A stretch of 64,000 nt of DNA from Thermoanaerobaculia bacterium (GCA_017883205.1 JADGNZ010000018.1:1-64000); one strand, 5' to 3'. Shown: positions 18,649 through 28,354, counted from the first letter of the stretch. Numbers and translations: made by a program. The notes: generated by a model from the letters alone, not told the origin.

Positions 18649-18680
18649 CAACGCCATCCCAATCAACGAGGTCTGAGACC

Positions 18681-20242
<1,562 letters not shown>

Positions 20243-20243
<1 letters not shown>

Positions 20244-20276
20244 GGAGTGGGGTGTCGGGGGTGGGGAGTGGGAGAG
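20243..20276. repeat. G-run repeat after rho
   Basis: Runs of three to five G separated by one to three bases start on the rho stop codon. The sequence is of the same family as 8262-8292 and could form a G-quadruplex in the rho transcript. The rest of the 156-bp interval up to the convergent gene holds short GAGTCGGA motifs but nothing identifiable. Confidence 0.65.
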
Positions 20277-20399
20277 TCGGATTTTCGGAGACTCGGATTT
20301 CCTGCCGCGTCGAGGAGCTGACTCGCCGTCAGATAGTTATCAAGAGCGGTCTACACAGTTCGCTGGCTGCGAGTCGCGAACCGCAGAACTGTTTCAGCG

Positions 20400-21857
20400 T
20401 CAATCTTTCCCGACAACCTCGAACCTGATCCGCTCGCCCGGCGCAAGCTGGGCGAGCTTCCACAGATCTTCGGAAACCACGGTCGCAGGCTGCAGATAGC
20501 CGCCAGTCACCGGATGATCGGGCCCCATCGCGACAAGGCTCCCGTCCGCATGCCACTGCAGTGTCCCGAACTGCATCCCGCACGACGGCAACTCGCGCAG
20601 ATCGTGTAGCGCCGCAGTTCCGTGTAGCGCCGGCGGCTCGCCGGCTGGTACGCCGCCGGCCCGGCGGCGAAGTCGAATCCCAATCCGATTCAGCTCCGAA
20701 GTGACCTCCCACTCCTCTGGCAGCGGCGGCGCGTCGTGGGGCCCAGCAATGACTCGTATCGAATGCCGATCGAGCGACCTGTCGAGCGCAGGCACCGCAG
20801 ACCGTGCCGAGACATTAGCCGCCGCCCGAAGCTCGTCCCCTTTTCGCAAGACATGCGGCCCCTCCGCAAACTTCGCCCGCATTTCATCGACGCCGCCTTC
20901 GATGGCAAGGTATCCGCGAAGACCGCCATGAAAACGCCCAATGGCGAGCTCCTCTTCTGCATCAAGCGTGAACGTTCGTACCAAACCGCTCCCATCGCAG
21001 AACGCCACATGCTTCGCAACGCGAAATCGCAATCGCGGCGCCACGAGCACGCACTCCAACAGTGGCACGTCGCCGTTCCCAACCGCGCGATTCGCGCTCG
21101 CCGCTGCTATCGCATCGAACGCCCCGCCCGGCGAAACTCCGTATGAGGCGCGCTTCCAGTCACGCGCTCCGACAATCGTCGTGAGCTGTCCCGGCACCAC
21201 GACCTCGGCGACAGCATCACCATTCGCGACGACGCGATCGACAGGGGGCGCATCGAAGCGATCGATCGAAACGGCGCGAAGCTCGACGACGTCTCCGGGC
21301 GCGAAGCGATTGGGCGGCTCCGTATTCGGATCCCAGAGCGTGGCATTCGTGCGTCCGAGGATGTTCCATCCGCCCGGCGAGTCGACGGGATAGAACCCAG
21401 CCATCGCTCCGGCGATCGCGAAGCTTCCTCGGGGAACAAGATTCCGCGACCGCTGGCGGCGCGGCATCCGCCACGCCTCCGGCCAGCCTTCAAGATAGGC
21501 GAAGCCAGCGCGGAATCCGACGTAGCGAGCGGTGAGGCGCAGCGACGGAATGCGGGAGAGGAACGCTTCGCGCGAGACATGCGCATGCGCGAGTAGTTCA
21601 TCGAGATCGGGACCTGAGAAGTCGACGTCGACGACGTGCGTCCGCGGTGTGATCGTGATCGGCTTAACGTCGCCGAGATCAAGCTCCGGCGCTCCGCGAA
21701 AGATCACATAGAGCGACTGATGACCGACGATGCAGGCGATAACGTCGACGCGCGCACGCAACGCCGCCGCGCGTGCGTGAAGCTCCTCGGCCGGCACGTT
21801 CGGGCCGAAATCGGCGAGAAGGCCTCGATCGCCGGCACGCGTGACTTTCGGCGTCAT
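20400..21857 (-). CDS. Fused 5-oxoprolinase subunits PxpB-PxpC
   Basis: The 485-residue protein joins a KipI/PxpB-like domain (about residues 1-190, with RVGDRGLLADFG-like start AGDRGLLADFG and YVGFRAGFAYLEGWP) to a KipA/PxpC-like domain (from about 200, with YGVSPGGAFD, PLLECVLVAP and MGPDHPVTGGY). PxpABC cleaves 5-oxoproline to glutamate using ATP. PxpA is not in the window. Residues about 396-418 (RRRAGGVPAGEPPALHGTAA) are encoded by an intergenic-type repeat at 20603-20671. The start at MTPKVTRAG fits the family. It is divergent from the RNase gene. Confidence 0.85.
   Translation of the reverse strand: MTPKVTRAGDRGLLADFGPNVPAEELHARAAALRARVDVIACIVGHQSLYVIFRGAPELDLGDVKPITITPRTHVVDVDFSGPDLDELLAHAHVSREAFLSRIPSLRLTARYVGFRAGFAYLEGWPEAWRMPRRQRSRNLVPRGSFAIAGAMAGFYPVDSPGGWNILGRTNATLWDPNTEPPNRFAPGDVVELRAVSIDRFDAPPVDRVVANGDAVAEVVVPGQLTTIVGARDWKRASYGVSPGGAFDAIAAASANRAVGNGDVPLLECVLVAPRLRFRVAKHVAFCDGSGLVRTFTLDAEEELAIGRFHGGLRGYLAIEGGVDEMRAKFAEGPHVLRKGDELRAAANVSARSAVPALDRSLDRHSIRVIAGPHDAPPLPEEWEVTSELNRIGIRLRRRAGGVPAGEPPALHGTAALHDLRELPSCGMQFGTLQWHADGSLVAMGPDHPVTGGYLQPATVVSEDLWKLAQLAPGERIRFEVVGKD
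20603..20671. repeat. GTAGCGCCG-family repeat inside pxpBC
   Basis: The segment GTGTAGCGCCGGCGGCTCGC and the following CCGGCTGGTACGCCGCCGGC are palindromic and match the element at 11934-12047 and, in reverse, 35265-35305. It keeps the reading frame of the fused 5-oxoprolinase and adds about 23 residues to a surface-type region. Confidence 0.72.
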
Positions 21858-21887
21858 ACATGCAGATGGTAACGTGCGAGGTCGATC

Positions 21888-23375
21888 ATGACAGACGAAC
21901 ACACGCACAACGGCTGCAACCACGGCGAGATGCTTCAGGGCGTTGCCCGCCAGGCGATGATCGACAAAGGTCTCGCGCCCGACTTCTCGCCTGAGGCGGA
22001 GAAACAGGCGGAGGCGGTGACGGGTCCTGCGCAGGATGACGATGCGTCAATCAAAGACCTTCGCGATCTACTCTGGTGCTCGATCGACAATGACGACTCA
22101 CGCGATCTCGACCAACTCACGGTTGCCGAAGACCTCGGCGGCGGAAACGTCCGCGCGTTGATCGCCGTCGCCGACGTCGATGCCGTCGTCAAGAAAGGCT
22201 CGCCGATCGACGATCACGCCAGGCAGAACACGACCTCGGTCTACACCGCCGCACGCATTTTTCCGATGCTGCCCGAGAAGCTCTCGACGAACCTGACGTC
22301 GCTGAATGAGCACGAAGAGCGGATCGCTCTGGTCATGGACATCGTCGTCGATTCCAGCGGCTCGGTGACGAAGGGCGATGTCTATCGCGCCCGCGTTCAC
22401 AACAAAGCGCAGCTCGCCTACAACGCCCTCGGTATGTGGCTGGAAGGGAAAGGCGAACTGCCGGCGAAGGCGAAAGCGGTGCCGGGCCTCGCGGAAAATC
22501 TCAAGCTGCAAGACAAGCTCGCCGACAACATGCGCGAGCTGCGCCACGAGCACGGCGCGCTCGACCTGGAAACGATCGAGGCACGCGCGGTCATGAGCAA
22601 CGGCCACGTCGTGGATCTGCAGGTCGAGGCCCGCAACAACGCCAAGAACCTGATCGAAGACTTCATGATCGCGGCGAATGGCGTCAGCGCACGTTTCCTC
22701 GCCGCGAAAGGTCTGCCCAGCCTGCGACGCGTGGTGCGGTCGCCGGAACGATGGGATCGCATCGAGGCCATCGCCACGCAATACGGCGAGAAGCTGCCCG
22801 GCGAACCCGATGCGCAGGCGCTCGAAGCGTTTCTCATCCGCCGCCGCAAAGCCGATCCGCTGCGTTTCCCCGACCTATCGTTGGCGATCGTGAAGGCGAT
22901 GGGAGCCGGCGAGTACGTCGTCGAAATGCCCGGACAGACGCCGATCGGTCATTTCGGATTGGCCGTGAAGGACTACACCCACTCGACGGCACCAAACCGC
23001 CGCTTTCCCGATCTCATCACGCATCGCCTCGTCAAGGCGGCGCTTGCGCGCCAGGCGTCGCCGTATACGCGCGATGAGCTCGAGGCGCTGGCGACGCACT
23101 GCACCGGGGCGGAAGACGCGGCGAACAAGGTGGAGCGGCAGGTTCGTAAGTCCGCCGCCGCCTGCATTCTCGAGCCCCGCATCGGAGACCGCTTCGATGG
23201 ACTGGTCACCGGCGCGTCCGAGAAGGGAACGTGGGTGCGCGTTTTTCATCCGCCGGTCGAAGGGAAGGTCGTGCATGGCGCGCAGGGGCTCGATGTCGGC
23301 GACAAGGTCACCGTCAAGCTGATCGATGTGAATATCGAGCGCGGCTACATCGACTTCGTCCGCGTCCACCACTGA
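21888..23375 (+). CDS. RNase II/RNase R-family exoribonuclease (RNB domain)
   Basis: The 495-residue protein holds an RNB catalytic domain from about residue 55 to 385. DLDQLTVAEDL and ADVDAVVKKGSPIDDHA carry the family's acidic metal ligands, and FGLAVKDYTHSTAPNRRFPDLITHRLV is the signature. A C-terminal S1-like domain follows (RFDGLVTGASEKGTWVRV). The N-terminal cold-shock domains of RNase II and R are missing; about 50 residues with several His and Cys replace them (HTHNGCNHGE). The enzyme is expected to degrade RNA 3' to 5'. Its 3' end overlaps the convergent gene by 31 bp. Confidence 0.9.
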   Translation: MTDEHTHNGCNHGEMLQGVARQAMIDKGLAPDFSPEAEKQAEAVTGPAQDDDASIKDLRDLLWCSIDNDDSRDLDQLTVAEDLGGGNVRALIAVADVDAVVKKGSPIDDHARQNTTSVYTAARIFPMLPEKLSTNLTSLNEHEERIALVMDIVVDSSGSVTKGDVYRARVHNKAQLAYNALGMWLEGKGELPAKAKAVPGLAENLKLQDKLADNMRELRHEHGALDLETIEARAVMSNGHVVDLQVEARNNAKNLIEDFMIAANGVSARFLAAKGLPSLRRVVRSPERWDRIEAIATQYGEKLPGEPDAQALEAFLIRRRKADPLRFPDLSLAIVKAMGAGEYVVEMPGQTPIGHFGLAVKDYTHSTAPNRRFPDLITHRLVKAALARQASPYTRDELEALATHCTGAEDAANKVERQVRKSAAACILEPRIGDRFDGLVTGASEKGTWVRVFHPPVEGKVVHGAQGLDVGDKVTVKLIDVNIERGYIDFVRVHH

Positions 23376-24643
23376 GCGGCGAGCGCGAGAAGGAAGAGCG
23401 CCGGTGCAGCAAGATGCATCAATAACCGGTTGGCTGTCACGGCGATCAGGTCGGTGACGACCCAGTCCGTTGCGACGTAGACGCCGCAGTAGACGGCGAG
23501 CATCGACGCGATCACTGCAATCGCAATCGTGGCAGCACGGCGATCGACGCGGATCGCGAGTACTGCCGCGAGGATGACGGCAACCCAGAAGGCGCCCCAG
23601 CTCGAGAAGGCGATCATGTGCCGCGGAAATGCGGCCAGTGCGGCGCGCAGATTGGCCAGCTTCTCCGGAATCGTCGGCAACATGCGGACGAAATTCTCTT
23701 CGTCGCCTGCTGGGATGCGCGCTCGCCAGATCAGAAGCGCGACTGCGGCGACTGCGGCGAGGATGGCGGGGGTCACGATCCGCTTGCGAAAGACGAATGC
23801 TCCGATCAGAAGAAAGACCAGCGCGAAGGGCAGTCCTTCACTCTTCGTGAGGATGAGGAAGACGAGCCAGAGACCGAAGCGAATCTCGCGGTAGGGTGCT
23901 GGCGCGGTATCGCGGTCTCGCCGCGGCAACGTCTCCCCGACTAACTCGAAGAACGCGCCTGCGGCGAACGCGGCGACGGCGATGTCGTTGTATGCCGATA
24001 GCGCGCCTCCTTCGGTGGCAACGGCAAACTGCGGAATCCAGACCAGCAGCGCTGCGCACCACGCACCTGCTGCTGGCGAGACGAGATTCGTGATCCGCTC
24101 GCGCACGAGAAGTGCGAGTGCGGCGAGGAAGCCGACGTAAAGCCAGCGAAGGTGACGGTCGTCGAGATCGTGCGCGAGTCCCAGAATCACCGCTCCGTCG
24201 ATCGGAATCAGCAGCGGGTATTGATTGCGTGGATCGAGCGTGGCGCCTTGAAAGAACGGCCCGTCGATTGAGCGCTCGTGGGCAATCCCCTTCGCCTTCA
24301 ATACCCAGAACGCACGGCCATCGAAGTCGTTGAGGGGCGTGACGGCGGCAATCAGCGCAAGAACGACCAACGGAATGGCCATCGCGATTGTGGGGAGTGG
24401 GGAGTGGGGAGTGGGGTGTGGGATGTCTCTCTTGTGATTGCGATAAGTCCACACGGCGACGCCGATGCTCCCAATCAGAACCAGCGCGAGCGCTGCAACC
24501 AATGGCAGGTGCACGACGCCGGCGAAGAAGAGGATCGTGCCGACGAGGCCCGCGCCGAAGAGGAAGGCCTCGCCCCAGCTTCGCCGGGCGACGCTCCAAC
24601 CGACAAGCGGGAAGAGGAAGAGCGTGATAAATAGACCGATCAT
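23345..24643 (-). CDS. Polytopic membrane protein, GT-C glycosyltransferase-like
   Basis: This 432-residue protein has ten or more hydrophobic segments. Between the first helices and the membrane core is NDFDGRAFWVLKAKG, reminiscent of the first extracytoplasmic loop of GT-C/ArnT-like glycosyltransferases, where an Asp binds the lipid-linked sugar. Residues about 74-84 (HPTPHSPLPT) come from a translated G-run repeat. It is the last gene of an ATGA-coupled operon behind panD and the secreted protein at 24640-25695. The glycosyltransferase call is a topology-based suggestion only. Confidence 0.6.
   Translation of the reverse strand: MIGLFITLFLFPLVGWSVARRSWGEAFLFGAGLVGTILFFAGVVHLPLVAALALVLIGSIGVAVWTYRNHKRDIPHPTPHSPLPTIAMAIPLVVLALIAAVTPLNDFDGRAFWVLKAKGIAHERSIDGPFFQGATLDPRNQYPLLIPIDGAVILGLAHDLDDRHLRWLYVGFLAALALLVRERITNLVSPAAGAWCAALLVWIPQFAVATEGGALSAYNDIAVAAFAAGAFFELVGETLPRRDRDTAPAPYREIRFGLWLVFLILTKSEGLPFALVFLLIGAFVFRKRIVTPAILAAVAAVALLIWRARIPAGDEENFVRMLPTIPEKLANLRAALAAFPRHMIAFSSWGAFWVAVILAAVLAIRVDRRAATIAIAVIASMLAVYCGVYVATDWVVTDLIAVTANRLLMHLAAPALFLLALAAQWWTRTKSM
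24391..24422. repeat. G-run repeat inside the GT-C-like gene
   Basis: The plus strand reads four GGGGAGT-type units in tandem, a strong G-quadruplex candidate. The gene runs on the minus strand, so the mRNA is C-rich here and is read as a Pro/His/Thr linker in a cytoplasmic or periplasmic loop between helices 3 and 4. Confidence 0.75.
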
Positions 24644-25695
24644 GGGTTTGGTCGGGGCTCCGGCCAGTAAAAGTCGGTTTTGCCATTCAGCTCGCGCGTC
24701 GTGACGAAGGCATACACATTCCCGCTGACGTCCGGAATCGCGCTGATCGGTTTCGTCACGATCGCATGCGGCATGATCGGGATCGTTTCGGCGCCGACGG
24801 TAGTCACAGCGATCGAATCGCCGGGGTTGAGAAGAAAGAGTTTGGCGTCGCGATGGAGGGGCGCCTGCGGAATGCGCGTGGCGAACGGCTTCACATTCGG
24901 CAGCCGCGTCGCGTCGGCACGTCCTCGATTGACGAAATAGAACGCGGTGCGCAGCGGAAGGCGTGACTCAACCTGTATCCAGCCGCTCTCCATGACGCCG
25001 TAGAGTTGATAGACGAGGTCGTAGTACGAAAGGGTCTCTCCGGGCGCGATCCGCAGCGTCCGGCTCACTCCTTTCGGCCAGAACGTCATGCGTACTTCGT
25101 TACTGAATGGGCCGATTCCATCGGCCAGCGCGCTGCGTGGCCAGGAGTCGTTCAGATCGGCGAGCGTCGCCTCGATGACAAACGTCTCCGGCGCGGCACC
25201 ATCCAGCGAGGCCGCGATCGGCAGAACGAACGACGTGGCCGACTCGCTCAACTGCGGTGCGGCGACGACGCGGTGTCCCGCGCGAAGATCGCGGTCGCGG
25301 AGAACTTCGTATGAGGTCCGCTCCGTCTTTTCCGAAGTCACCGCCAGGATCGTCTTCGGCCGTGTCGGATCGGGAGCGGCGTTTCGATAGTCGTTGCGTC
25401 CGGCATAAAGTCTCGCGCGGATCGGGTACAGATAGTAGTTCGCGAAGATGGCCGCCTCGGTATCGCGAATGCCAAGGACCAGCGCGACCGGCTCTTTTTT
25501 CGGAAGCGTTCTGCGCAGCGATTGGATCGATGCGTACCACGCTCCCATCTGCCGCTCTCTTCGCGAGTCGTACGACAGCGGCAACAGCGTCAACGCTTCG
25601 CGCGTGCGTGCGACCAATCGGGGCAACGTCGTGGCTGCGAGGGAAAGCAACAGCAGCGCGCAAAGGACGCGCGGAATCAACGAGTAGCTCCTCAT
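24640..25695 (-). CDS. Predicted membrane-anchored or secreted protein, unknown
   Basis: The 351-residue product opens with a signal anchor (MRSYSLIPRVLCALLLLSLA). The remainder is extracytoplasmic, with mixed alpha/beta character and no further membrane helix. A pair of beta-rich segments with APGETLSYYDLVYQLYGV and LFLLNPGDSIAVTTVGAE is seen toward the C-terminus. I do not recognise the family. It overlaps both neighbours by ATGA (panD upstream, GT-C-like protein downstream), so the three should be translated together. It may modify or present the product of the GT-C-like partner. Confidence 0.62.
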   Translation of the reverse strand: MRSYSLIPRVLCALLLLSLAATTLPRLVARTREALTLLPLSYDSRRERQMGAWYASIQSLRRTLPKKEPVALVLGIRDTEAAIFANYYLYPIRARLYAGRNDYRNAAPDPTRPKTILAVTSEKTERTSYEVLRDRDLRAGHRVVAAPQLSESATSFVLPIAASLDGAAPETFVIEATLADLNDSWPRSALADGIGPFSNEVRMTFWPKGVSRTLRIAPGETLSYYDLVYQLYGVMESGWIQVESRLPLRTAFYFVNRGRADATRLPNVKPFATRIPQAPLHRDAKLFLLNPGDSIAVTTVGAETIPIMPHAIVTKPISAIPDVSGNVYAFVTTRELNGKTDFYWPEPRPNP

Positions 25696-26051
25696 CCTTC
25701 GCCGACCGATACGACATGATTGTTCGCGCCCAGGGTCACGATGCGCGGCTTGTGCGCGATGGTCTGTCCTTCGTGAAACGTGGCGAAGGAAAGGATGCTG
25801 ATCGTGTCGCCCGTCCGCACCGGCGAGCGCGCGCCCACATGCAACGCGATCTCGCCGCTCCCCTCCTGCGCCGGCTCGATCCACGTGCGAAACCGCTCGC
25901 CCGTGCCGGTGTTGACGACTTCGACCTCCTCGAACGGCAGGATCTCCGCAGCGTGAAGAACGAAGGCATCAACGCGCAGCGAGACAGGCCAAAGTGTGGC
26001 CGCGCTGGTGACGATGGCGTTCTGAATCACTGCATGGAGAAGGGTGCGCAT
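25692..26051 (-). CDS. panD: PanD-like aspartate 1-decarboxylase, divergent active site
   Basis: The 119-residue protein aligns along its length with PanD, the pyruvoyl enzyme that makes beta-alanine from aspartate for pantothenate. Preserved are the N-terminal MRT, the Ser at the self-cleavage site (WPVSLRVD), ERFRT with the Arg that binds aspartate, and GSGEIALHVGAR. Changed relative to E. coli are the active-site Lys9 (Val here), His11 (Gln), Tyr22 (Trp), Gly24 before the cleaved Ser (Val), Tyr58 (Trp) and Asn72 (His). panC and panB lie downstream on the same strand side, supporting the pathway. Activity is uncertain. Confidence 0.72.
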   Translation of the reverse strand: MRTLLHAVIQNAIVTSAATLWPVSLRVDAFVLHAAEILPFEEVEVVNTGTGERFRTWIEPAQEGSGEIALHVGARSPVRTGDTISILSFATFHEGQTIAHKPRIVTLGANNHVVSVGEG

Positions 26052-26070
26052 TGCCCTAATCGTACTAGCT

Positions 26071-26222
26071 GCACTCGGCTGGGAGTAGTGCACTCGGCTG
26101 TGCCGAGTGCGTTGTCTGTTCTCGGTTGATTGCGGCGCTGGCGCGCCGCGTTGTCGAGAGGGCGCGGACCCACGCGACAACCCTGCCACGGACAACGCGC
26201 GAAGCGCAATCAACCGACAACG
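26071..26222. repeat. Nested inverted repeats upstream of panD
   Basis: A perfect hairpin GCACTCGGC-TGT-GCCGAGTGC (26090-26110) follows a direct copy of GCACTCGGC (26071-26079). A wider inverted pair lies outside: CGGTTGATTGCG near 26123-26134 faces CGCAATCAACCG at 26205-26216. The latter motif also occurs near 343. The hairpin lies about 40 bp upstream of panD and could affect its leader. Confidence 0.7.
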
Positions 26223-26401
26223 TACGTGCCGCTCGTTAGGTAGTTAAGTTAGTTCAGTTAGTGCGGGAGTCGCTGATCGGGAGTCGGGAGTCGGAGAGAA
26301 CAATTCTTCTGCTCACACACCAGACATCCTACGCCCGGCGCCTGTTCGATCACCGCCTTGGGCTGCTCAATCTGTCGTTTGTCCTCTTCATGATCTGGCT
26401 T

Positions 26402-26956
26402 CAGATCTTGAATCGGCGTTTTGACGCTCGAAGGTCTGGCGCCCAGATCTTCAAAAGGGATTTTGGCTCTTCAAGATCTGGCGCCCAGATCTTCAAAAGG
26501 CTTTTTGACACTTCAAGATCTGTCGCTCAGATCTTCAAAAGGGATTTTGGCTCTTCAAGATCTGACGCTCAGATCTTCAAAAGGGATTTTGGCTCTTCAA
26601 GATCTGGCGCCCAGATCTTCAAAAGGGATTTTGGCTCTTCCAGATCTGGCGCCCAGATCTTCAAAAGGGATTTTGGCTCTTCAAGATCTGGCGCCCAGAT
26701 CTTCAAAAGGGATTTTGGCTCTTCAAGATCTGGCGCCCAGATCTTCAAAAGGGATTTTGGCTCTTCAAGATCTGGCGCTCAGATCTTCAAAAGGGATTTT
26801 GGCTCTTCAAGATCTGGCGCCCAGATCTTCAAAAGGCTTTTTGACACTTCAAGATCTGGCGCTCAGATCTTCAAAAGGCGTTTTGGCTCTTCAAGAGCTG
26901 ACGCTCAGATCTTCAAAAGGCATTCTGACACTTCAAGATCTGGCGCCCAGATCTTC
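26402..26956. repeat. Thirteen-unit 42-bp tandem hairpin array
   Basis: Thirteen units of exactly 42 bp run from 26402 to 26947, with a partial unit to 26956. Each contains a palindrome AAGATCTGG-CGC-CCAGATCTT and the spacer CAAAAGGGATTTTGGCTCTT, in some units CTTTTTGACACTT instead. Units 5-10 are nearly identical; units 1, 3, 4, 11, 12 and 13 carry base changes. Two plus-strand frames stay open through it because the unit has no stops there, but no ribosome-binding site, conserved protein or codon-biased drift is visible, so I treat it as non-coding. It lies in a 1.2 kb gene-free interval. Confidence 0.93.
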
Positions 26957-27271
26957 GCATGTCGGAGGGCCTTCTCGAAAACTGGCCGGCGTACTTTCAT
27001 GCGGCCGAAAACCTTTTGAAGGTCTGCGCTTCAGACCTTCAGACCGGTCCGGCAGATCTTCCCGGAGGAGAAAGGCTGCTGGCAAAACGAAACCGACAGT
27101 TGCTCGGGCGGAACGGACAGCGGCAGAGGTGAGGAGGATCCTCGGGCTCGCCGCGAGGCGGGTTGCGGCGCTGCAAGCGCCTCACGCAAAGACGTTTAGG
27201 CGTATCTGCGGGCATGGAATTGTCTCGAAGACGTTCATCCCGCTCGCTCGGAACACACTGCGGCAAGTTCT
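26957..27271. other. Gene-free flank of the array with a degenerate unit
   Basis: This stretch up to the panC stop holds one diverged hairpin, GAAGGTCTG-CGCTT-CAGACCTTC (27018-27040), of the same design as the array units. The remainder, including several partial AGATCTTC and CCGGTCC motifs, shows no supported gene. Sequence 26223-26401 before the array is likewise without a gene and carries GGGAGTCGGGAGTCGG, a motif shared with 63000-63018. Confidence 0.6.
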
Positions 27272-28144
27272 CTACAAGTGTGAGAAATGCAGGCTAGTTC
27301 GTGCAATCCGCACGTTGTCGATCAATCGCGTTCGTCCCAGCTTCACCGCGCCGGCGAGGAGGATGTCGCGTCGAAAGTCTGCGGGCGCGAGGAATGTCTC
27401 GGCATCGATGACCGCCAGGTAGTCAATCGTCAAGCCGGGGCTCTCTTCGATCGCCTTCCGCATCAATGCCTCGATAGCTACGCTGTCGTGAATGCCTCGG
27501 CGGATCGCCACTTCGCCGGCGCGCAGTGCTCGATAAAGCGCTGGAGCAATCGCTCGCTCATCGGCGGAGAGATAGCTGTTCCGCGATGATCGCGCCAGAT
27601 CATCGTCCTCCCGCGCCGTTTCGGCAAAGACGAGCTTCACGGGGACGTCGAGGTCGCGCACCATCCGTTCGATCACCGCGCATTGCTGCGCGTCTTTGCG
27701 GCCGAAGACGGCGAGGTCGGGCTGCACGATGTTGAGGAGTTTCAAGACGACCGTTGCGACGCCGTCGAAGTGTCCCGGGCGACGTTCGCCTTCGAGTGGC
27801 TGCGCGACAGCGCCGGTGTGGACCAATGTCTGCGATCCCGGCGGGTACATGACGCCGACTGAGGGGAGAAAAAGAAGGTCTACCGCTTTTCCTTCGAGCA
27901 CAGCCTTGTCGCGAGCTTCATCCCGCGGATAGCGCTCGAAGTCCTCATTCGGGCCGAACTGGGTCGGATTGACGAAGATCGACACGACGATGAAGTCCGC
28001 ACCGTTCGTGCGTGCGGTGTCGATGAGCGAGAAGTGCCCATCATGAAGAAATCCCATTGTCGGGATGAAACCGATGGTGCGGCCGGCAACGCGAGCCTTT
28101 GCGATCGCAGCGCGGGTGTCGTCGATGGTTGTCGCCAGGATCAT
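27272..28144 (-). CDS. panC: Pantothenate synthetase
   Basis: PanC joins pantoate and beta-alanine with ATP to make pantothenate. The 290-residue protein has the HIGH-like motif FLHDGHFSL, the FVNPTQFGPNEDFERYPR segment, GERRPGHFDGVATVVLKL and the KMSKS-like region SSRNSYL. The residues before the latter read REDDDLARSSRN, where most homologues have REPDGLAMSSRN. panB follows at 28355 on the same strand upstream, separated by a 211-bp interval full of CACAGACA repeats. PanD lies 1.2 kb downstream. Confidence 0.95.
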   Translation of the reverse strand: MILATTIDDTRAAIAKARVAGRTIGFIPTMGFLHDGHFSLIDTARTNGADFIVVSIFVNPTQFGPNEDFERYPRDEARDKAVLEGKAVDLLFLPSVGVMYPPGSQTLVHTGAVAQPLEGERRPGHFDGVATVVLKLLNIVQPDLAVFGRKDAQQCAVIERMVRDLDVPVKLVFAETAREDDDLARSSRNSYLSADERAIAPALYRALRAGEVAIRRGIHDSVAIEALMRKAIEESPGLTIDYLAVIDAETFLAPADFRRDILLAGAVKLGRTRLIDNVRIARTSLHFSHL

Positions 28145-28164
28145 CGGTGCTGTTCAGCTTCTAG

Positions 28165-28329
28165 AGCACAGACAAGAGTGTCTGTGCCACACCAAGCCCG
28201 GCTCCGAGGTGTGTTTGTGCCCAAAGCCATGTGGCATGGCACAGACACTCTTGTCTGTGCCACACCAAGCCCGGCTCCGAGGTGTGTTTGTGCCCAAAGC
28301 CATGTGGCACAGACACTCTTGTCTGTGCT
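28165..28329. repeat. Compound CACAGACA repeat between panB and panC
   Basis: Three GCACAGACA/TGTCTGTGC palindromes alternate with two copies of CCACACCAAGCCCGGCTCCG-type sequence in a direct repeat of 73 bp. The outer ends match the element at 12936-13002. It fills almost the whole interval between two pantothenate genes on the same strand and would form a large structure in a shared transcript. Confidence 0.85.
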
Positions 28330-28354
28330 CCTCGATATGCAAACGGACTAGATC

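Noticed and set aside
26402-26956. CRISPR array
   Set aside because: Units are contiguous 42-bp repeats without variable spacers, and no cas gene is in the window.
26261-27422. Repeat protein of 14-residue units
   Set aside because: Two overlapping frames are equally open only because the repeat lacks stops; no ribosome-binding site, no membrane or fold signal, and units are conserved at the DNA rather than the protein level.
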